DNA of 64,000 bases from Jaltomata sinuosa (GCA_003996215.1 QJPP01004080.1:62001-126000), one strand, 5' to 3'. Positions 44,201 to 57,286 are shown, numbered from the stretch's first letter. Notes: generated from the letters alone by a model not told the origin. A program made the numbers and translations.

Positions 44201-46150
44201 ACTCATCTAGTCGAGCTGATAGTGTTTGTATAAGGCATAGAGTGTCAGGTACTCAGTAAGACCCGCTGAGTTAATCCTGATCTCATCTGCAATCCCCCTC
44301 TTTAGATTACCCCGCTTACTTTCCTCTATTCCTACATTGTATGTCTTTCATACCAGCGATACCCCATCGAATGTTATCCTGGTACTGGTTGTCTTTTTTC
44401 CTCTGCTCTTACCTTTTGTTGCTCAGCGGTGGGGACATCATACCCTGAAACCTCAGCCTGGTGGTCAAAATTCGATGAGGATAAAGATGATGAACCCCCC
44501 TCTTCAAACTAGGAGGGTTGGGGCTAGGGCTTACTCGCTGCACATTTCATCGAGTCCAGGACCGCACTAGTGGGGCAACTTCTTCTTTGGATTCTTCTTG
44601 TTCATCTTGTAGTCGAGTTTGAATTTCTTTTCCTTGACTATCAAGCCCCCGATTGCTACTTCCTCTGTGTGGTGGATTTTTTTGAACCATACCTGCATTA
44701 AAGGTGTTACTATCCATACTAAACCACTAGGCCCATAATATTGGAAGCTTGAAATGGTAGAGATAACGATCCATTCTAGGAGAAAAAGGACCATTTCCTT
44801 AACCATTTTCGCTAAACAGAAACCCAGAAAAATAATAAGTTCAAACGATTGAGGGAATGGACTTTTTTGGATGAAAATGGTCCATTTCTTCAACCATTTT
44901 AGAAAACAGAAACTACAAAATTTTACAAGTTAAAACGGCCAGGAAAATGGTCCATTTTGTATAGAAACAGTCTGTTTCTCCCTCAATTTGACAAGAATAG
45001 TGAATAAAACAACTTTGAACCTTCATTACGCTTCAATAAATGATCAATTGTTTGGTATAATGGGTCATTTCATGATTCATAATAATGAAATGAAATCCCA
45101 AATCCAAGCTTTTATCCTTACGATTAAGGTTAGGATCCGTAGAGTACTTCTATGGGTCGTAACACTCATCATGGGGATAAAAACTAAAGATTTGGTAGTC
45201 GTTCATATGAGGAACAAAACAAAAAAACAAGTATATCCAGTATGATCATCGGAATTTCACGAATGCAATCCTCCCGTAATCACCAACCTAACCACAGATT
45301 ACAACAATAACTTATATACACATTCATGCTACTCAGACTTCACATGGTATCCCTCAAGTCAAATCAAGTGATTCCACCCCCAACATCAATATACCAAAAA
45401 AGGGTTAGATTACCTTAAACCCAACCCACTTGTGTCTCTTTGGAAAATCTTAGGGTTCTCACCCTCAGTTCTAGTTTATGGACACAAGAATGGTGGGAGT
45501 AGTAGAATAATTCTAAGATGAAAATATGAGAGAACATACCTGATGATTTCGCACCTCTTTTTCTGGAGATGAAGAGAACAAAGGGGATGGGGTCAGTGGT
45601 TGACAGTGTACGTGTGGTGGTGGTGGAGAAAAATGAAAAGAAGGGAAAAAGAAATTTGGGAAGAGAGTTTATGGGGAGTGAGAGACGCGGGGAGTGTAAT
45701 TAAAGGGAGGGAAGAGTGTCGGTTAATATATGAGAGTGGGAGACAAGAATCTGAAATGGGTATTTTAAATCCTTAAACTCTCAATTTTTTTTAATTTTCA
45801 AAATAGTTGACCAAACGATCCGTTATTTTCAGAAATGGACCATTTTGGTAGCCGTTTTCTTTGCATCACAAACCAGTGGCATTACATATTCTTGAAGTTA
45901 TAACGGATGGCAGAATGGTCCGTTTCCATGGAAAACAGTCCATTTTGTCCTTCGTTATGACTTACAAGATTTGCTGTATTTTACAAACTCTATTTATGTA
46001 TAGCCCCTATCCTTCTCTGCACATCAAAAACCCATAACTCTATTCTAACTACAAAAATAAACAACTACAAATAAAAAGAAGACAGTAAACTTGGGTTGCC
46101 TCCCAAGTAGCGCATGATTTAATAGTCGCGGCATGACGCATTACCCAAGA
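44201..46150 (-). other. Athila spacer between integrase and the downstream frame
   Basis: Mostly non-coding. Near 46100 the minus strand reads GGGAGGCAACCCAAGTTTAC, which usually directly follows integrase in this family. From 44760 to 45970 a short ATGGTCCATTT-type motif recurs at least five times. A 108-codon open frame at 44893-44567 has a lysine-rich end but no similarity I can name. Confidence 0.5.
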
Positions 46151-47480
46151 TTATTCCATCTCTAGGCCATCCTTAAAATGGAATTCCTCAACTATTTTAT
46201 CTCCATCAGAAATGCCTATGTAGTGTTTCACCCTTTGGCCATTAACCTTGGATATCCGAGAACCATCTTCGGACTCCAGCTCAACTGCTCCATGTGGAGA
46301 CATACTCACGACCTTGAATGGTCCAGACCATTTAGATTTTAGCTTTCTCGGGAACAACTTCATTCGGGAATTAAACAGTAACACAGCTTCTCTGGGTTAA
46401 AACTCCCTACTCATGATCTTCTTGTCATACACCAGTTTCATTCTCTCTTTGTATAATGCTGCACTTTCATAGGAGTGAAATCGAAACTCCTCCAATTCAG
46501 TGAGTTGAGAAAACATGAACTTCGTAGCCTCATCCCAATCAAGATTTAATTTCTTTAACGCCCAAAGTGCCTTGTGCTCTAGTTTAATTAGTAAGTGACA
46601 GACCTTTCCAAACACCAATCGGTAAGGAGATGTGCCAATTGGGGTCCTGTAGGCCGTATGATATGCCCACAGAGCATTATCCAGCTTTCAGTATCAGTCA
46701 GTTCGGTTGGCATTAACAGTCTTATCTAATATGCTCTTTATCTCTCTGTTAGACACTTCAACCTGTCCACTTGTTTGAGGATGGTAAAAGTGGCTATGTT
46801 CTGCTTGACTCCATACTTCTCAAGTAGCCCAGTAAATGCTCTATTATAGAAGTGAGAGCCACCATCACTAATTATGTCATGAGGTGTGCCAAAATGAGTG
46901 AAGATGCTCTTCTAGAGGAAAGTTGTGATGCTTTTAGCTTTATTGTTCTGTAAAGCAATTTCCTCCACCCATTTAGAGATGTAGTCTGCCGCGACCAAAA
47001 TGTACTTCATGCCTTCCGAACTGGAAAAAGGTCCCATGAAGTCGATTTCCCATACATCGACTAGCTCAACTTCAAGTACAAAGTTTAGAGGCATCTCATG
47101 CCTCCTTGATATAGTTCCTTGTCTCTGGTATTGATCAGAACCTCTTGCCAGTCGATTTGCATCGTTGTACAATGATGGCCAGTAGTATTCATATTCCAAC
47201 ACCTTGGCTACAGTTCTGTTCTCTGAATAGTGACCCCCTACTGGAGATTCATGGCATGCTTTCAGGATGGGAAGGAACTCATCTTCAGCAACACATCTCC
47301 GGATAATATTATCTTGCATAAATTCGAAATAAATAAGATTCCTCCAGTAGTAGTGTCTGACATCTTGCAAGAACCACTTCTTCTGGTAGTTCTTGACATC
47401 TTCTGGTATAACACCTGCAACTAAAAAATTAGCATAGTCAGCATACCATGGAACTATGTCATGGTACACAGCCAATAGCC
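46151..47480 (-). pseudogene. Athila integrase remnant
   Basis: The N-terminal zinc-binding histidines are present (CHESPVGGHYSENRT), but the cysteine pair is damaged (DQYQRQG instead of the usual C..CQR). The core start is visible (DVWEIDFMGPFSSSEGMKYI, VAADYISKWVE), then the frame breaks near 46912. Later pieces are VFGKVCHLLIKLEHKALWAL, then LNLDWDEA (46618-46397), and the C-terminal KLFPRKLKSKWSGPFKVVSM (46384-46151). It is not functional. Confidence 0.85.
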
Positions 47481-48156
47481 TCTCATCAGAAAAGGCATCA
47501 TCAAGATCAAGCTCTATAGTAGGCTGTGCACTCTCCTTCAATTGAGATAAGTGGTTTGCCACTTGATTTTTTGTCCCCTTTCTATCCTTTAACTCGAAAT
47601 CAAATTCCTTTAACAGCAATACCCATCTGATCAACCTGGGTTTTGTGTCCTTCTTTGACATCAAGTATCGGATGGCTGCATGATCAGCGTATACCACCAC
47701 TTTGGAGCACAAGTGATATGTTCTAAATTTCTCAAATGCATAGACAATAGCCAACATGTCTTGTTCGGTCACCATATAATTTTGTTGTGCTCTATTCAAT
47801 GATTTTCTCGCATAGTACACCAGATGCATGATTTTGTCATAGCATTATCCAAGAACAGCCCCAACAGCATACCCATTTGCATTACACATAAACTCAAAGG
47901 GTAGGGAGAAATACGGAGCCACAATAATTGGCGACTCTGTCAACCTACGCTTCAACTTCTCAAATGCCTTCAGGCAATCTTCATCAAAACTGAATTTAGC
48001 TTCCTTGTCAAGAAGCTTGCACATTGGCGTGGAGATTTTTGAGAAGTCTTTGTTTAACCTTCTATAAAATTCTGAATTCCCCAAGAAACTTCTCACACCT
48101 TTAACAGAAACTAGTGGTGGTAGTTTGGCAATGATATAAATCTTAGCTTGGTCCAA
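47481..48156 (-). pseudogene. Athila RT connection and RNase H remnant
   Basis: The segment 48156-47845 has GVRSFLGNSEFYRRLNKDFS, then FSFDEDCLKAFEKLK, and ends PFEFMCNANGYAVGAVLG, where the family has CDASDYAVGAVLG; the first RNase H aspartate is lost (N-A-N). After a stop the frame resumes at 47829 with ARKSLNRAQQNY, TEQDMLAIVYAFEKFR, VYADHAAIRYL and KGTKNQVANHLSQL. Confidence 0.85.
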
Positions 48157-48225
48157 CTCTATTCCCTTTTCAAAAACCTTGTGCCCTAGAAAAATGTCCT
48201 TTTGTACCGTGAAATGATATTTCTC

Positions 48226-48984
48226 CTAGTTAAGCACGAGATTGGTCTCCTCATATCTTGCCAGAACCTGCTCAAGATAATTCAAATAGTATTTAAAAGT
48301 ATCATTAATGACCGAGAAGTCATCCATAGGAACTTCTAGATAATCTTTAACCATATCAGAGAATATAGACATCATGCAATGCTGGAAAGTTGCAGGAGCA
48401 TTGCAGATACCAAAGGGCATTCGGCTGAATGCAAATGTCCCATATGGACATGTGAAGGTGGTCTTCTCCTGGTCCTCTAGTGAAATATTGATTTGATTGT
48501 ATCTAGAGTTTCTATCAAGGAAGCAATAATAAGCTCGTCTAGCTAACCTGTCCAATATTTGATCAATGAAAGGCATGGGAAAATGGACTTTACAGGTTCC
48601 TGCGTTGAGCTTCCGATAATTCATACAAACACGCCAACCGGTAACTATTCTGGTTGGTATCAACTCATTTTTGAAGTTCTCCACAGCAGTCATACCTCCT
48701 TTCTTGGGCACACACTGTACTAGGCTAACCCATGGACTATCAACAATGGGTTAGACCACCCCCACATCTAACTACTTGATAATCTCCTTTTTCACCACCT
48801 CTTGCATGGCTTGGTTGAGTCTCCTATGGTGTTCAACACTTGGTCGGCTATCATCCTCCAACTTAATTTTATGCTCACATATACCAGTTGGAATCCCTCG
48901 AATGTTAGCTATTGTCCATCTAATAGCTTTTCTATACTTTTGCAACACTTTTACCAATCTTTTTACCTGTACAACAGAAAGCAA
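48226..48984 (-). pseudogene. Athila reverse transcriptase remnant
   Basis: 48984-48772 encodes the lead-in (WTIANIRGIPTGICEHKIKL...RRLNQAMQEVVKKEI). After a stop, 48711-48226 encodes the fingers and palm: GWRVCMNYRKLN, FPMPFIDQILDRLA, CFLDRNSRYNQINI, TFTCPYGTFAFSRMPFGICN and MDDFSV. The last is usually FMDDF and here is PMDDF. One stop and changes at conserved positions indicate decay. Confidence 0.9.
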
Positions 48985-48999
48985 AGTGGAAACAATAAC

Positions 49000-49908
49000 A
49001 TGTAAAGTTTAATTTGGTCCCAAGAATTCACACCTGGGGTGAGCTGAGAGCTGCTTTAGCTCAAGTTTGGGAGCCTCAATGATGGATGGTTTTGATGGTG
49101 GGGTGGATCTATTCTCTAAGTCCAGAGAGAGATTCTTGGGAGTGTAACTACACAAACCAAGCCATGTCATGGCAATTCACAGTCTCCACATATCCCTCCA
49201 TGTCTTCTCCATAAAAGTTCACCAAGATAGCTGCCAACACTTCACCAAAACTATCCTCCTCTACCTTTGCCTCTATTGCTTTCTCTACTGCATCCTCTAC
49301 CACATTTATCACTTAAATGCTATGATACTTGCTTGGTAAGGACATTCTTTTGCTTTCTTGAAATGTGACCTCTTCATCATTGACTCATAATTTAATTTCT
49401 TTCCTCTCTGAGTCCATTAGTGCTCTTCTAGTTGCTAGAAATATGCATCCTAAAATGATTGGGATATCTTTATCCACCACACAATCCAGTATCACAAAAT
49501 CAGCTAGTAGCATGAATTTTCCAACTTTGACTAACACATCATCAATAATGCCAATGGGTCATAGCACGAACCTATCTTCTATCTACAATCTCATGCTGGT
49601 AGGCCTGGAGAGTGCAAGTCCAGACTACTTGTATATATCCAAAGACATCAAATTTATGCTATCCTATTGTCACAAAGTGCTTTAGCAAACTCTCTTAGCC
49701 CAATAGTGCAGGGTATTGTGAATGCACCCTGATCACCTTTCTTCTCCATTGGGTAATGTGAAATAATATATCTCACCCTGTGATTAAGTTGTACATCTTT
49801 ATCCTTCGCATACCTTTTCTTCTTAAGCAACTCTTCTAAGTATTTTGCAAATCCGGGCATCTCTTGAAAGGCATCCAAGAATGGTATACTCATCGACAAC
49901 TGCTTCAA
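49000..49908 (-). pseudogene. Athila protease region remnant
   Basis: 49908-49654 encodes MKQLSMSIPFLDAFQEMPGF, then KKKRYAKD and GDQGAFTIPCTIGLREFAKA, followed by LCDNRIA and a stop, where an intact copy has the aspartic protease D.G(A/S) site. Pieces of the following ILGRPFLAT-like segment appear in shifted frames near 49480. The catalytic motif is destroyed. Confidence 0.75.
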
Positions 49909-49959
49909 CTAATCATAAAATTTCAAGTATTTAGCATCCTTCGTGTGTTTGACTAACCT

Positions 49960-51237
49960 TTACGAGAATGATGGTGGACACTTGAATACCTGAATGATCT
50001 TCTTAATAGGCCCTTTCTTCATCTCATCAATTTTCAACTCACTTGGAGCTTTTTTTTCACTTACAACATATTCCTTAGGACTAACCTCTACTTCGTCCCC
50101 CGTCTCATTAATTACATCAGTATTTGTTATGGTAAGACCACTTTGGGTGGTGTTGGCCATACACTTAGAGGTACTATCCCTATTCTTTGGGTTTGCAATG
50201 GTATCAGTGGGAAGTTGGCCTTTCATCTTCGGGTTCTGCTCTCTGGACAAATCCCTGAACTGCTGCTCTAATTTCTAAATTGATGCAGTGTGAGAAGTCA
50301 CCACTTTTGCTAAATTCTTTGCCAAAGTGTCTGCCTTTTCCTGATTTGCAAGAATTCTTTCAAGCATGTTATTCATTTTTGATGATCCTTGTTCTTGTTG
50401 ATTTCCCCTTGGTGGAATATAAGGATTTTCACTCTTATTCCCAAAGTTATGGGCATTATTGAAGTTGTCCTGAATCTGTTGTTGTAGTCTCCATTGCTAC
50501 TGGTTGTTATATACCTGCCCTTGATTCATCTGTCTCTGCGTTGGCTGACCCTTCAATGTGTTATTGATATGGTTTGCATCTTCAACCTGTGTGGCCTGTG
50601 TCTCACTGTACTCAATCTCCTCTGCGATGTAAACCGGTGTTTGCTGTAAATGTATGCTCTCAACTGCATTCACCTTCTTGGTTTCATCTTTAGACAATCT
50701 CTTATTAAGCAACTCTAGGCTAGTACAAAGCCTTGCAATAGTCTCATCTCATTCATGATTCTCTTTGGCTAGATTAGCCAAGGAGGGAGCTATATAATTC
50801 GCATTTGACCCACTCAAATGCCAAGCTTGATTGTGAGAGGTCAGCCTATTTGTCATCTGCGAGAATCTAGAAAAAGTCTTGTCCATGAAGCTCCCTTCAG
50901 CGACATTGTTTGCAACAGATTGGGAGATGGGGTCTAACCCTGTGTAGAACTTCTCTATTAGTATGTTATCTGGAAAACCCTGACTTAGGGACCTCAGGAG
51001 ATAGATCTTGAACCATTCTCATGCTTCATATAGTTGCTCTCCTGGTAGCTGCTTAAAAAAAGAAGATTTTATCTCTGAGTTCGGTTTTCTTGCTTGGGGG
51101 AAACCACTTTTTAATGAAGATGTTCACCAACTCATTCCATGTTCAAATTAAATTCAGAGGGAGGTGGTTGAGCAGGTATGAGCTTCCCCAGTTAATGAAT
51201 ATTTGAACAACCTCAACCTGAAGTTTCGTCTAACACG
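49960..51237 (-). pseudogene. Athila gag remnant, cut by Ogre LTR
   Basis: From 51237 downward the minus strand reads, with stops, WNELVNIFIKKWFPPSK, LPGEQLYEAWEWFKIYLLR, FYTGLDPISQSVANNVAEGS and NRLTSHNQAWHLSG, the retrotransposon gag core. This is followed by the region 50712-50497 and the hydrophilic 50250-49960. The upstream (N-terminal) part of gag lies beyond the inserted Ogre element, outside the visible sequence. Confidence 0.75.
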
Positions 51238-54200
51238 TGGTTGTTTTCGGGAAAAAATGGTTCGTTTGACTTTGAAAAATATTTCAAAAACTAAGTTAAA
51301 GTTTCAAAATGATTTTTCGAGTAAAGAAGAGTCGCCACTTAATTTAATAAAATAAAAATCAAGAAAGACTTATAAGAATTTCTAAAGCTAAAACAGATAT
51401 AACTTTAAAAATTAAGAGATTAAGGATAAGAGATTCTAATTGATATATCGAAAAGGTTTTGAAGGTACTTGGGATATTCATTAACTTGTGATTATCCGGT
51501 CTTGTTGAAAATATAACTTATTTGACTAACTTTTGAAAATATTCAATTTTAATTTAGGAAAAACATGGTAGATATAACTTGATAAAAGAAAGATTGGAAT
51601 GTTTTAAATGAAACATACAAAGGGTTTTGTTTTAAAGAGAGGGAAACCTGCTCATTTAAAATATAAGGGATTTAACAAAAGTGATTAAAGAAAATTAACA
51701 AGAAGTGTTTACTCTTTTTGGGATAACTCAACTAAGTTAAAATGTTAGTCCAAATTATACAAGATAATTCTAACTAATACAAATTAAAGAGTTTGAAGAG
51801 TAAGAGAGGTAATTAAGATTTTTGGCTTAATTAATTTAGTCTTTTAGCCCAAACCAAAACCTTTCCTAAGAAATCTAAGTTGGGCTTTTGGCCCACTAAT
51901 TGCAAGACTCGGACTTTTGAGTCCAAATTCCTTCAGTTCCGGTCTAAGCTGCTTCTCAGTCCATTTTGGTCTCAAAGGGATGACCTGAACCCCCAAAGCA
52001 ATTCATGCATAAACAAGAAAAATATAAGTATACGTCCAAAATACAACTTTAAGTAATTATGATAATTTGGACAATTCAATCTTCACAAATCTTGTCATAA
52101 AAGCTGCCTTAATACAAGTTTTAAAACCCAAAAGTTGAGCGACCTTTGAAGGAATTTAAACATGGAACTTGCAGCAAATTTAAAGTTAATTACCAAACAG
52201 AGGATTGATTACTATCTTATGGCGAAGCAAACCAGCCTAAACAATTTTTACGACTAAAGATAATACACCATTCTCGAGATATATAAAAAAGGGTCATATA
52301 AAAGGCTATTTGAATTGGCAACGAGGTCGAACATATTTTACTTATCCGGTCAAAATACTTGAGTTTTAAATCCATACTTGATCATGCAAGGTCCTAACAT
52401 GTGAGAGAGATGAGACTTTTAGGCTACGGATGACAATTAGGTTGAAATAAAGGCAATATTTGAATGGTTCAAGCAAAGGCTAAAACAGGGAACATGCAGA
52501 CAACATGTTGGTGATTTGATGAATGATTGAATCATGCTTAAACGATGTAGACCCAACAAACATGTATTCTACCAACAAGGATGACAAAAGGGCAACATGC
52601 TCTCATTTATCTATGTTCATAGAAAACAAGCTGCTGGTTAATACATTCAGGAACCAATTTTACTCTTTCAAATAAGCATGCTTACAGTGAATTAAACAAC
52701 GCAATACCATAACTGTTACCAATTTGAGAACATCTCAGCAAAATCCTCAATGAACTAATTTCAAACAATACAGGGGAGATGGATATATGAGAAGAAATTC
52801 TCAGAATTTGCAGGCAAATACTCCAAGTCCAAACAGAACAACGTGTGTTGAAACCATATTTCTAGACTTGATAAACCTATTCAATTTTTTTAAGGTAAAA
52901 AATAGAAACTTGGCTTTAGGCATGATTTGGGGAAGTGTAAAAACTGAATTAGTTTTAAAACATGAGAAGTTTTGTAATGAAACTCAACAATCAATGTACC
53001 TTAAAGGAGCAAGCCCCTACTCAATTAAACATGACAAATAAGGAGAGAAAGGAGAGAGATGACGACTAGCAGAGCATATTGCATTTAAAGCTCAACTTCT
53101 ATCCTAACAGTGACATTCAAAATTTAGAAACAAAGAAAAGGTTTGTGCAATTAGACATGGTACAGGTGAGATCAAAACAAATTATACTCGAGGTTGTTTC
53201 TTTGGTGACTTTACACAAATGACATCATTTTGTTTATACGAGACATACACACAAAACAGTCATATAGGAAGAATGGCAAACAAGGGAAAGACAAATGAAC
53301 ATTTAAAACAAATTCCCATAAGAACAAACTTCAAACGATGCGGAGGGATGGAGCAGAGAAGAGTAATATACGGATATACAAAAATAGCAAGCAAAATTAG
53401 AATGGAATTTTAGCTTGACAACAACTTCAAACCAACAAATGAACTCTAGAAACCTTTTTCCTAAATTTTACGCAGTGTACAAAAATCATCAAACAAGACC
53501 AATTCGAAAACCACCTAGATTTCAGTAACAAAGTAACAACAAAGAAAAGAAAGAGTTAAACGGAAAAAAATTACCTATTAGTGAGAAATGGCTGGGATCT
53601 ATGAGCTTCATCTAAGGACTTTACCACCCACTAGAAAAAATACACTTCGAGTTTCTTTGCAAAACCTAAGCTCAAAATGAGTCTTGATAAAGTTTTGCTC
53701 CGAAAATCCTCTCGAATCGCCTGCCTTCACTGTGAAAATAGTGAGGATTATATAAGGGGGAAACTTGGGTGATTTTTCGAACTTAGCCAATATGGGAGAA
53801 CGGGTTTTCAAGGGCTTTTGGGGAATTTCACGGAGGAAATTGAAATTCTTGAAGAGATAAGGCTCCAGCTCATGAGATTCATACCCTCTTGGTACAATTT
53901 GAGCAGAAATTTGCAAAAGAACGATGGTGAGAGACGCGGATGAGGACACGTAGCTCTTCTAGTAACTTCTACGAGGCTCTCACCTCCTGCCTGAAACACA
54001 AAGTTATACGATGAGCTGAAGAAATTGAGGCGGCGGCTAGGGTTTGGGTGCTTCTCGTCGTTTGAAGAAGAAGAAGAAGGTTTAGGGAGTAGTTTTGTCG
54101 TCTGTTAAGAGAGAAGGAAGAAAGAGAGGAGTGATAAGGGTGAGTTGGGGTTGGGCCTGGTCCGGGTCAAGTGAAAGGAGTGGGCTGAGCGGGTTTATTT

Positions 54201-54744
54201 GGCGCAGGCTGATCACAAAAGGTGTTATAAGGTGGAGGGTGAAATTGTTTAAGGTTTGGCCACATTTGCAAAATGTGGCTCTTGAATTTAGTAGATAGCC
54301 AAATTAAAAATATCCTGATGATTCGGTTATAATTAAAATAATTATAAGAATTGAGGCTAAAATAAAAAAAATGGAGATAAATTAATCAAAATCAATTACT
54401 TGAGCTTATTTAATTTAAACAGTCATTCTGTTTAATGCATAATTATTTCATTTAAAATTACAAAATTTCATCTTTAATTTTAAAATCAATTTGGAGGAAA
54501 ATGAAGCATTTTCAAATTAAATAGGGGTTTCATATGAATCTCTTTCCAAAATAATTTCTTAAGTAAACCTATATAATTCCATATAATTAAATACATAAAG
54601 TATAGGTTCTTACTTAAAGACTATTATAAAAATTGATTTGGAAATCATTTTACTTTTTTACAAAATAATTATTTCAAAATTGTTTAAAATTGAAAAAGCT
54701 CAAGATTAATTTACAATGTGGAGAGTAAAAACTGGGTGTCAACA
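51238..54744 (-). repeat. Ogre/Tat-like 3' LTR (3507 bp)
   Basis: On the minus strand it begins TGTTGACACCC at 54744 and ends ...CCGAAAACAACCA at 51238. The start directly follows a purine-rich tract. The left flank ACACG (51233-51237) is the candidate target duplication; its partner is not in the window. The AGTCGCCACTTAATTT motif near 51329-51345 is one I associate with such Solanaceae LTRs. It holds no recognisable genes; open stretches at 52787, 53608 and 54095 are short and unlike known proteins. Confidence 0.7.
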
Positions 54745-54755
54745 ACTGCCCCTCC
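54745..54755 (-). other. polypurine tract of the Ogre-like element
   Basis: The minus strand reads GGAGGGGCAGT directly before the LTR start TGTTGACACC, fixing the element as minus-oriented. Confidence 0.75.
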
Positions 54756-55940
54756 ATTTGGGTAGGGTGGATTCAAGGAACCCTGGACAAAGGGAATTGA
54801 CTTTCCCAATTTTATCCGATCACAAATTCATCTCTAGGAAGCGGTTGGTTCTAGCATGAATTTCAAGGAATTATGGCCGAACTCCGGTGTCGAGTGTTCT
54901 ACATATCTCAGGTTACATGAGAATTCAGGCTACTTGTAGTTCAAGAAGCTTGATTTTATGCATGATTTTAAAAGAGTCCAAAAGATATTCCGACTTCGAA
55001 TTAAGAAGAGACCGGAAAAACTAGGAAGTAATAGGATTGGGGGGAGTTAGGAGTGCAACCGAGTTTTCAACATAGATCCCGCCTAAATATCTCAAGACTC
55101 AGGGAATCAGGTTGCTTGTAGTTCGACTCAATCAGTGAAAAAGATAATATTTATATTAAGACAACCTTTGGCTCGGGATGAGTGACAAATAATTGAGTTT
55201 TGGAAAAAAGGCTTGAAACCTCTTAACCATGAATGCAATGCACTTCACACCCATAGGTAAAATTTACCTGGACATAATTTCCAAAGCTTAAGGTGTATTG
55301 TCACCCAAATTTGAATAGAATGGATATTGCTTTCAGTGTGAGTTCAGGAAATACTTTGGATGCGAAACTAAGACCCAATGAGAAAATACCCACATGCCTT
55401 ATGATAGGGGTGTGATTTGATGGTGGTGGAAGTCGTCCCTCAGCTCGCGTCTAAAGAGTTTGGTATTCCTCCTCGAACTATATCCCAGTTTGCTGCTAAG
55501 AAAAGGTTCTATGTTATGCTGCATCCTTTTTTGAGTCGTTCGCACCTGTGGTTTTATTTTTAAGATTTTCATCCTCTCGGATGCTCTTAGAAATATCTCA
55601 AAACAAGATGATAGTGGTAACATAATTCCATTAGGAAGGGATAGTTTTTTTGTCATACCTTCTCCTCGAACTATGTCTCAATCTATTAGGAATAAAACTT
55701 GTGTTGTGCAATGCCCTCTTAGCGTAATTTGCCCCTGTTATTCTGGTTCGAGATTTTCATCCTCTCGGATGCTCTCGGCAATATTTGAAACAAGATTGTT
55801 AGTAGTAATGTACGTCAATAAGGAAAGACAACTTTTGTACCTCATTTTTGAATATGTTAATTTCTGAAGAAGATGCCATCCTTTCTTGTCCTTGTCTTAG
55901 GAAATAATGATAGCCTTCATAGCCATCAGATAGGATTTCC

Positions 55941-56223
55941 TGGTGCACATTACCGTTGTTGTGACTTGAACACTTTGAACATTCCCATTATTGTGTCTTA
56001 GACATGTTAGATTTGCGTATTCCCATTACTGCAACTTAAACACTTTGCACATTCCCGTTGTTGTGGATTAGAAGTGTTAGATTTGCGCATTCCCATTGCT
56101 ATGACTTAAACACTTTGCACATTCCCGTTGTTGTGGGTTAGAAGTGTTAGATTTGCACATTTCCATTGCTGCAACTTAAACACTTTTGCACATTCCCATT
56201 GTTGTGTCTTAGAAGTGTTAGAT
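55941..56223. repeat. 70-bp x 4 tandem array
   Basis: Copies start at 55941, 56011, 56081 and 56151, exactly 70 bp apart, the last being 71-73 bp. Each has ACTTAAACACTTTGCACATT and GTTGTTGTG...TTAGAAGTGTTAGA. The middle copies are most alike. Confidence 0.95.
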
Positions 56224-56383
56224 AATCCAAATCTGTGGCAGTTGAATGTGGCGATTCTTCGAATATGATGACCTTCTTGGCCATTGAATGTGATGGTCTT
56301 TGTGATCGATTTTAGTAGTCTTTGATATGATATCCCTCTTGTCTATTGGTAATAATCTTTTGCATATGACTTCGGCTAAGTCT

Positions 56384-56943
56384 TGCACATCATATGTATC
56401 AACGCGACTTATAGATATCCCTTAAGTTATCAAGCGTCAGGTAATCTCGCACATCATCTGACTTTGGATAGAGGCGGCTTACAAATGTCCCTCGAATTGC
56501 CAGCTCTTGAGTAATCTCGCACATCATCTGACTTTTGATAGAGGTGGGTTACAAATAACTTTCAAATTGCCAGCTTTTGGGTAATCCTGCACTTTTATCC
56601 AATTTTGGATGTAACGCGACTTACAGATTTCCCTTGAATTGTTAGTCTTTGGGTAGTCCTGCACAATATCAACGTGGATATGTCGTGGCTTATAGATAAC
56701 ACTTTTACTGTCAATTTTTGGTAGTCTTGCACTTTTATCAAATTTTGAATATTATCGCGACTTGCGAATTACTCTTAAACTGCTAACTCTTAGGTGATCT
56801 TGCACACTATCCGGTTTCAAATATCGTTGCATCTTATAGATAACTCTTGCTCCATCAAATTTGAGTAACCTTTCACACTATCCAGTTTTAGACATTATTG
56901 ATGCTTACAAACATCCTTTGGCCTACTAGTTTTTAGGGAATCC
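56384..56943. repeat. about 70-bp x 8 degenerate tandem array
   Basis: Eight diverged units, each starting TGCAC(A/T) or TCGCAC, containing a GCGACTTACAGAT-like block and ending (G/C)TNTTGGGTAATCC. The total of 560 bp equals eight times 70. The sequence differs from the neighbouring 70-bp array although the period is the same. Confidence 0.85.
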
Positions 56944-57143
56944 AACTCATCGTCCAATTTTGGATGGCATCGTACAAACCTCCCTTGGACAATACGTGTT
57001 CTTCAAATGTACCAGCATGCGTCATTTTGATCTTTGGGGTGACAAAAGCCTTTGTCACATGATCAAATATAAATGTCTCTTCCGAACATATAGGTATCCT
57101 CAACATCAGACTCTACCATCTCTACGCGATATTGGATACAAAT

Positions 57144-57286
57144 ATGCTCAATGCTAGACTCTGTCGTCTTTGCATGACAATGAGTATGCATGCATGAATA
57201 TGCTCAATGCTAGACTCTGTCTTCTTTGCATGACAATGAGTATGCATGCATGAATATCCTCAATGTCAGACTCTGTCTTCTCTACT
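57144..57286. repeat. 56-bp tandem repeat, 2.5 copies
   Basis: Copies at 57144-57199 and 57200-57255 are almost identical (ATGCTCAATGCTAGACTCTG...ATGCATGCATGAAT). A partial third follows to about 57286 and a diverged relative precedes at about 57088. Confidence 0.95.

Larger units (their letters stand above)
43254..51237 (-). mobile_element. Athila-like Ty3/gypsy retrotransposon, decayed
   Basis: Minus-strand order from right to left: gag (51237-49960), protease (49908-49000), RT (48984-48226), RNase H (48156-47500), integrase (47480-46151), spacer, then a plant-transposon-protein (PF20167-type) frame (44200-43254). An extra frame after integrase and the integrase C-terminus GPFKVVSMSPHGAVELE are Athila characteristics. 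The 5' end is cut by the Ogre insertion at 51237/51238 and no LTR was recognised. It is inactive. Confidence 0.75.

Noticed and set aside
53608..53949. 113-codon minus-strand frame in the Ogre LTR
   Set aside because: No conserved motif; LTRs often carry chance frames of this size.
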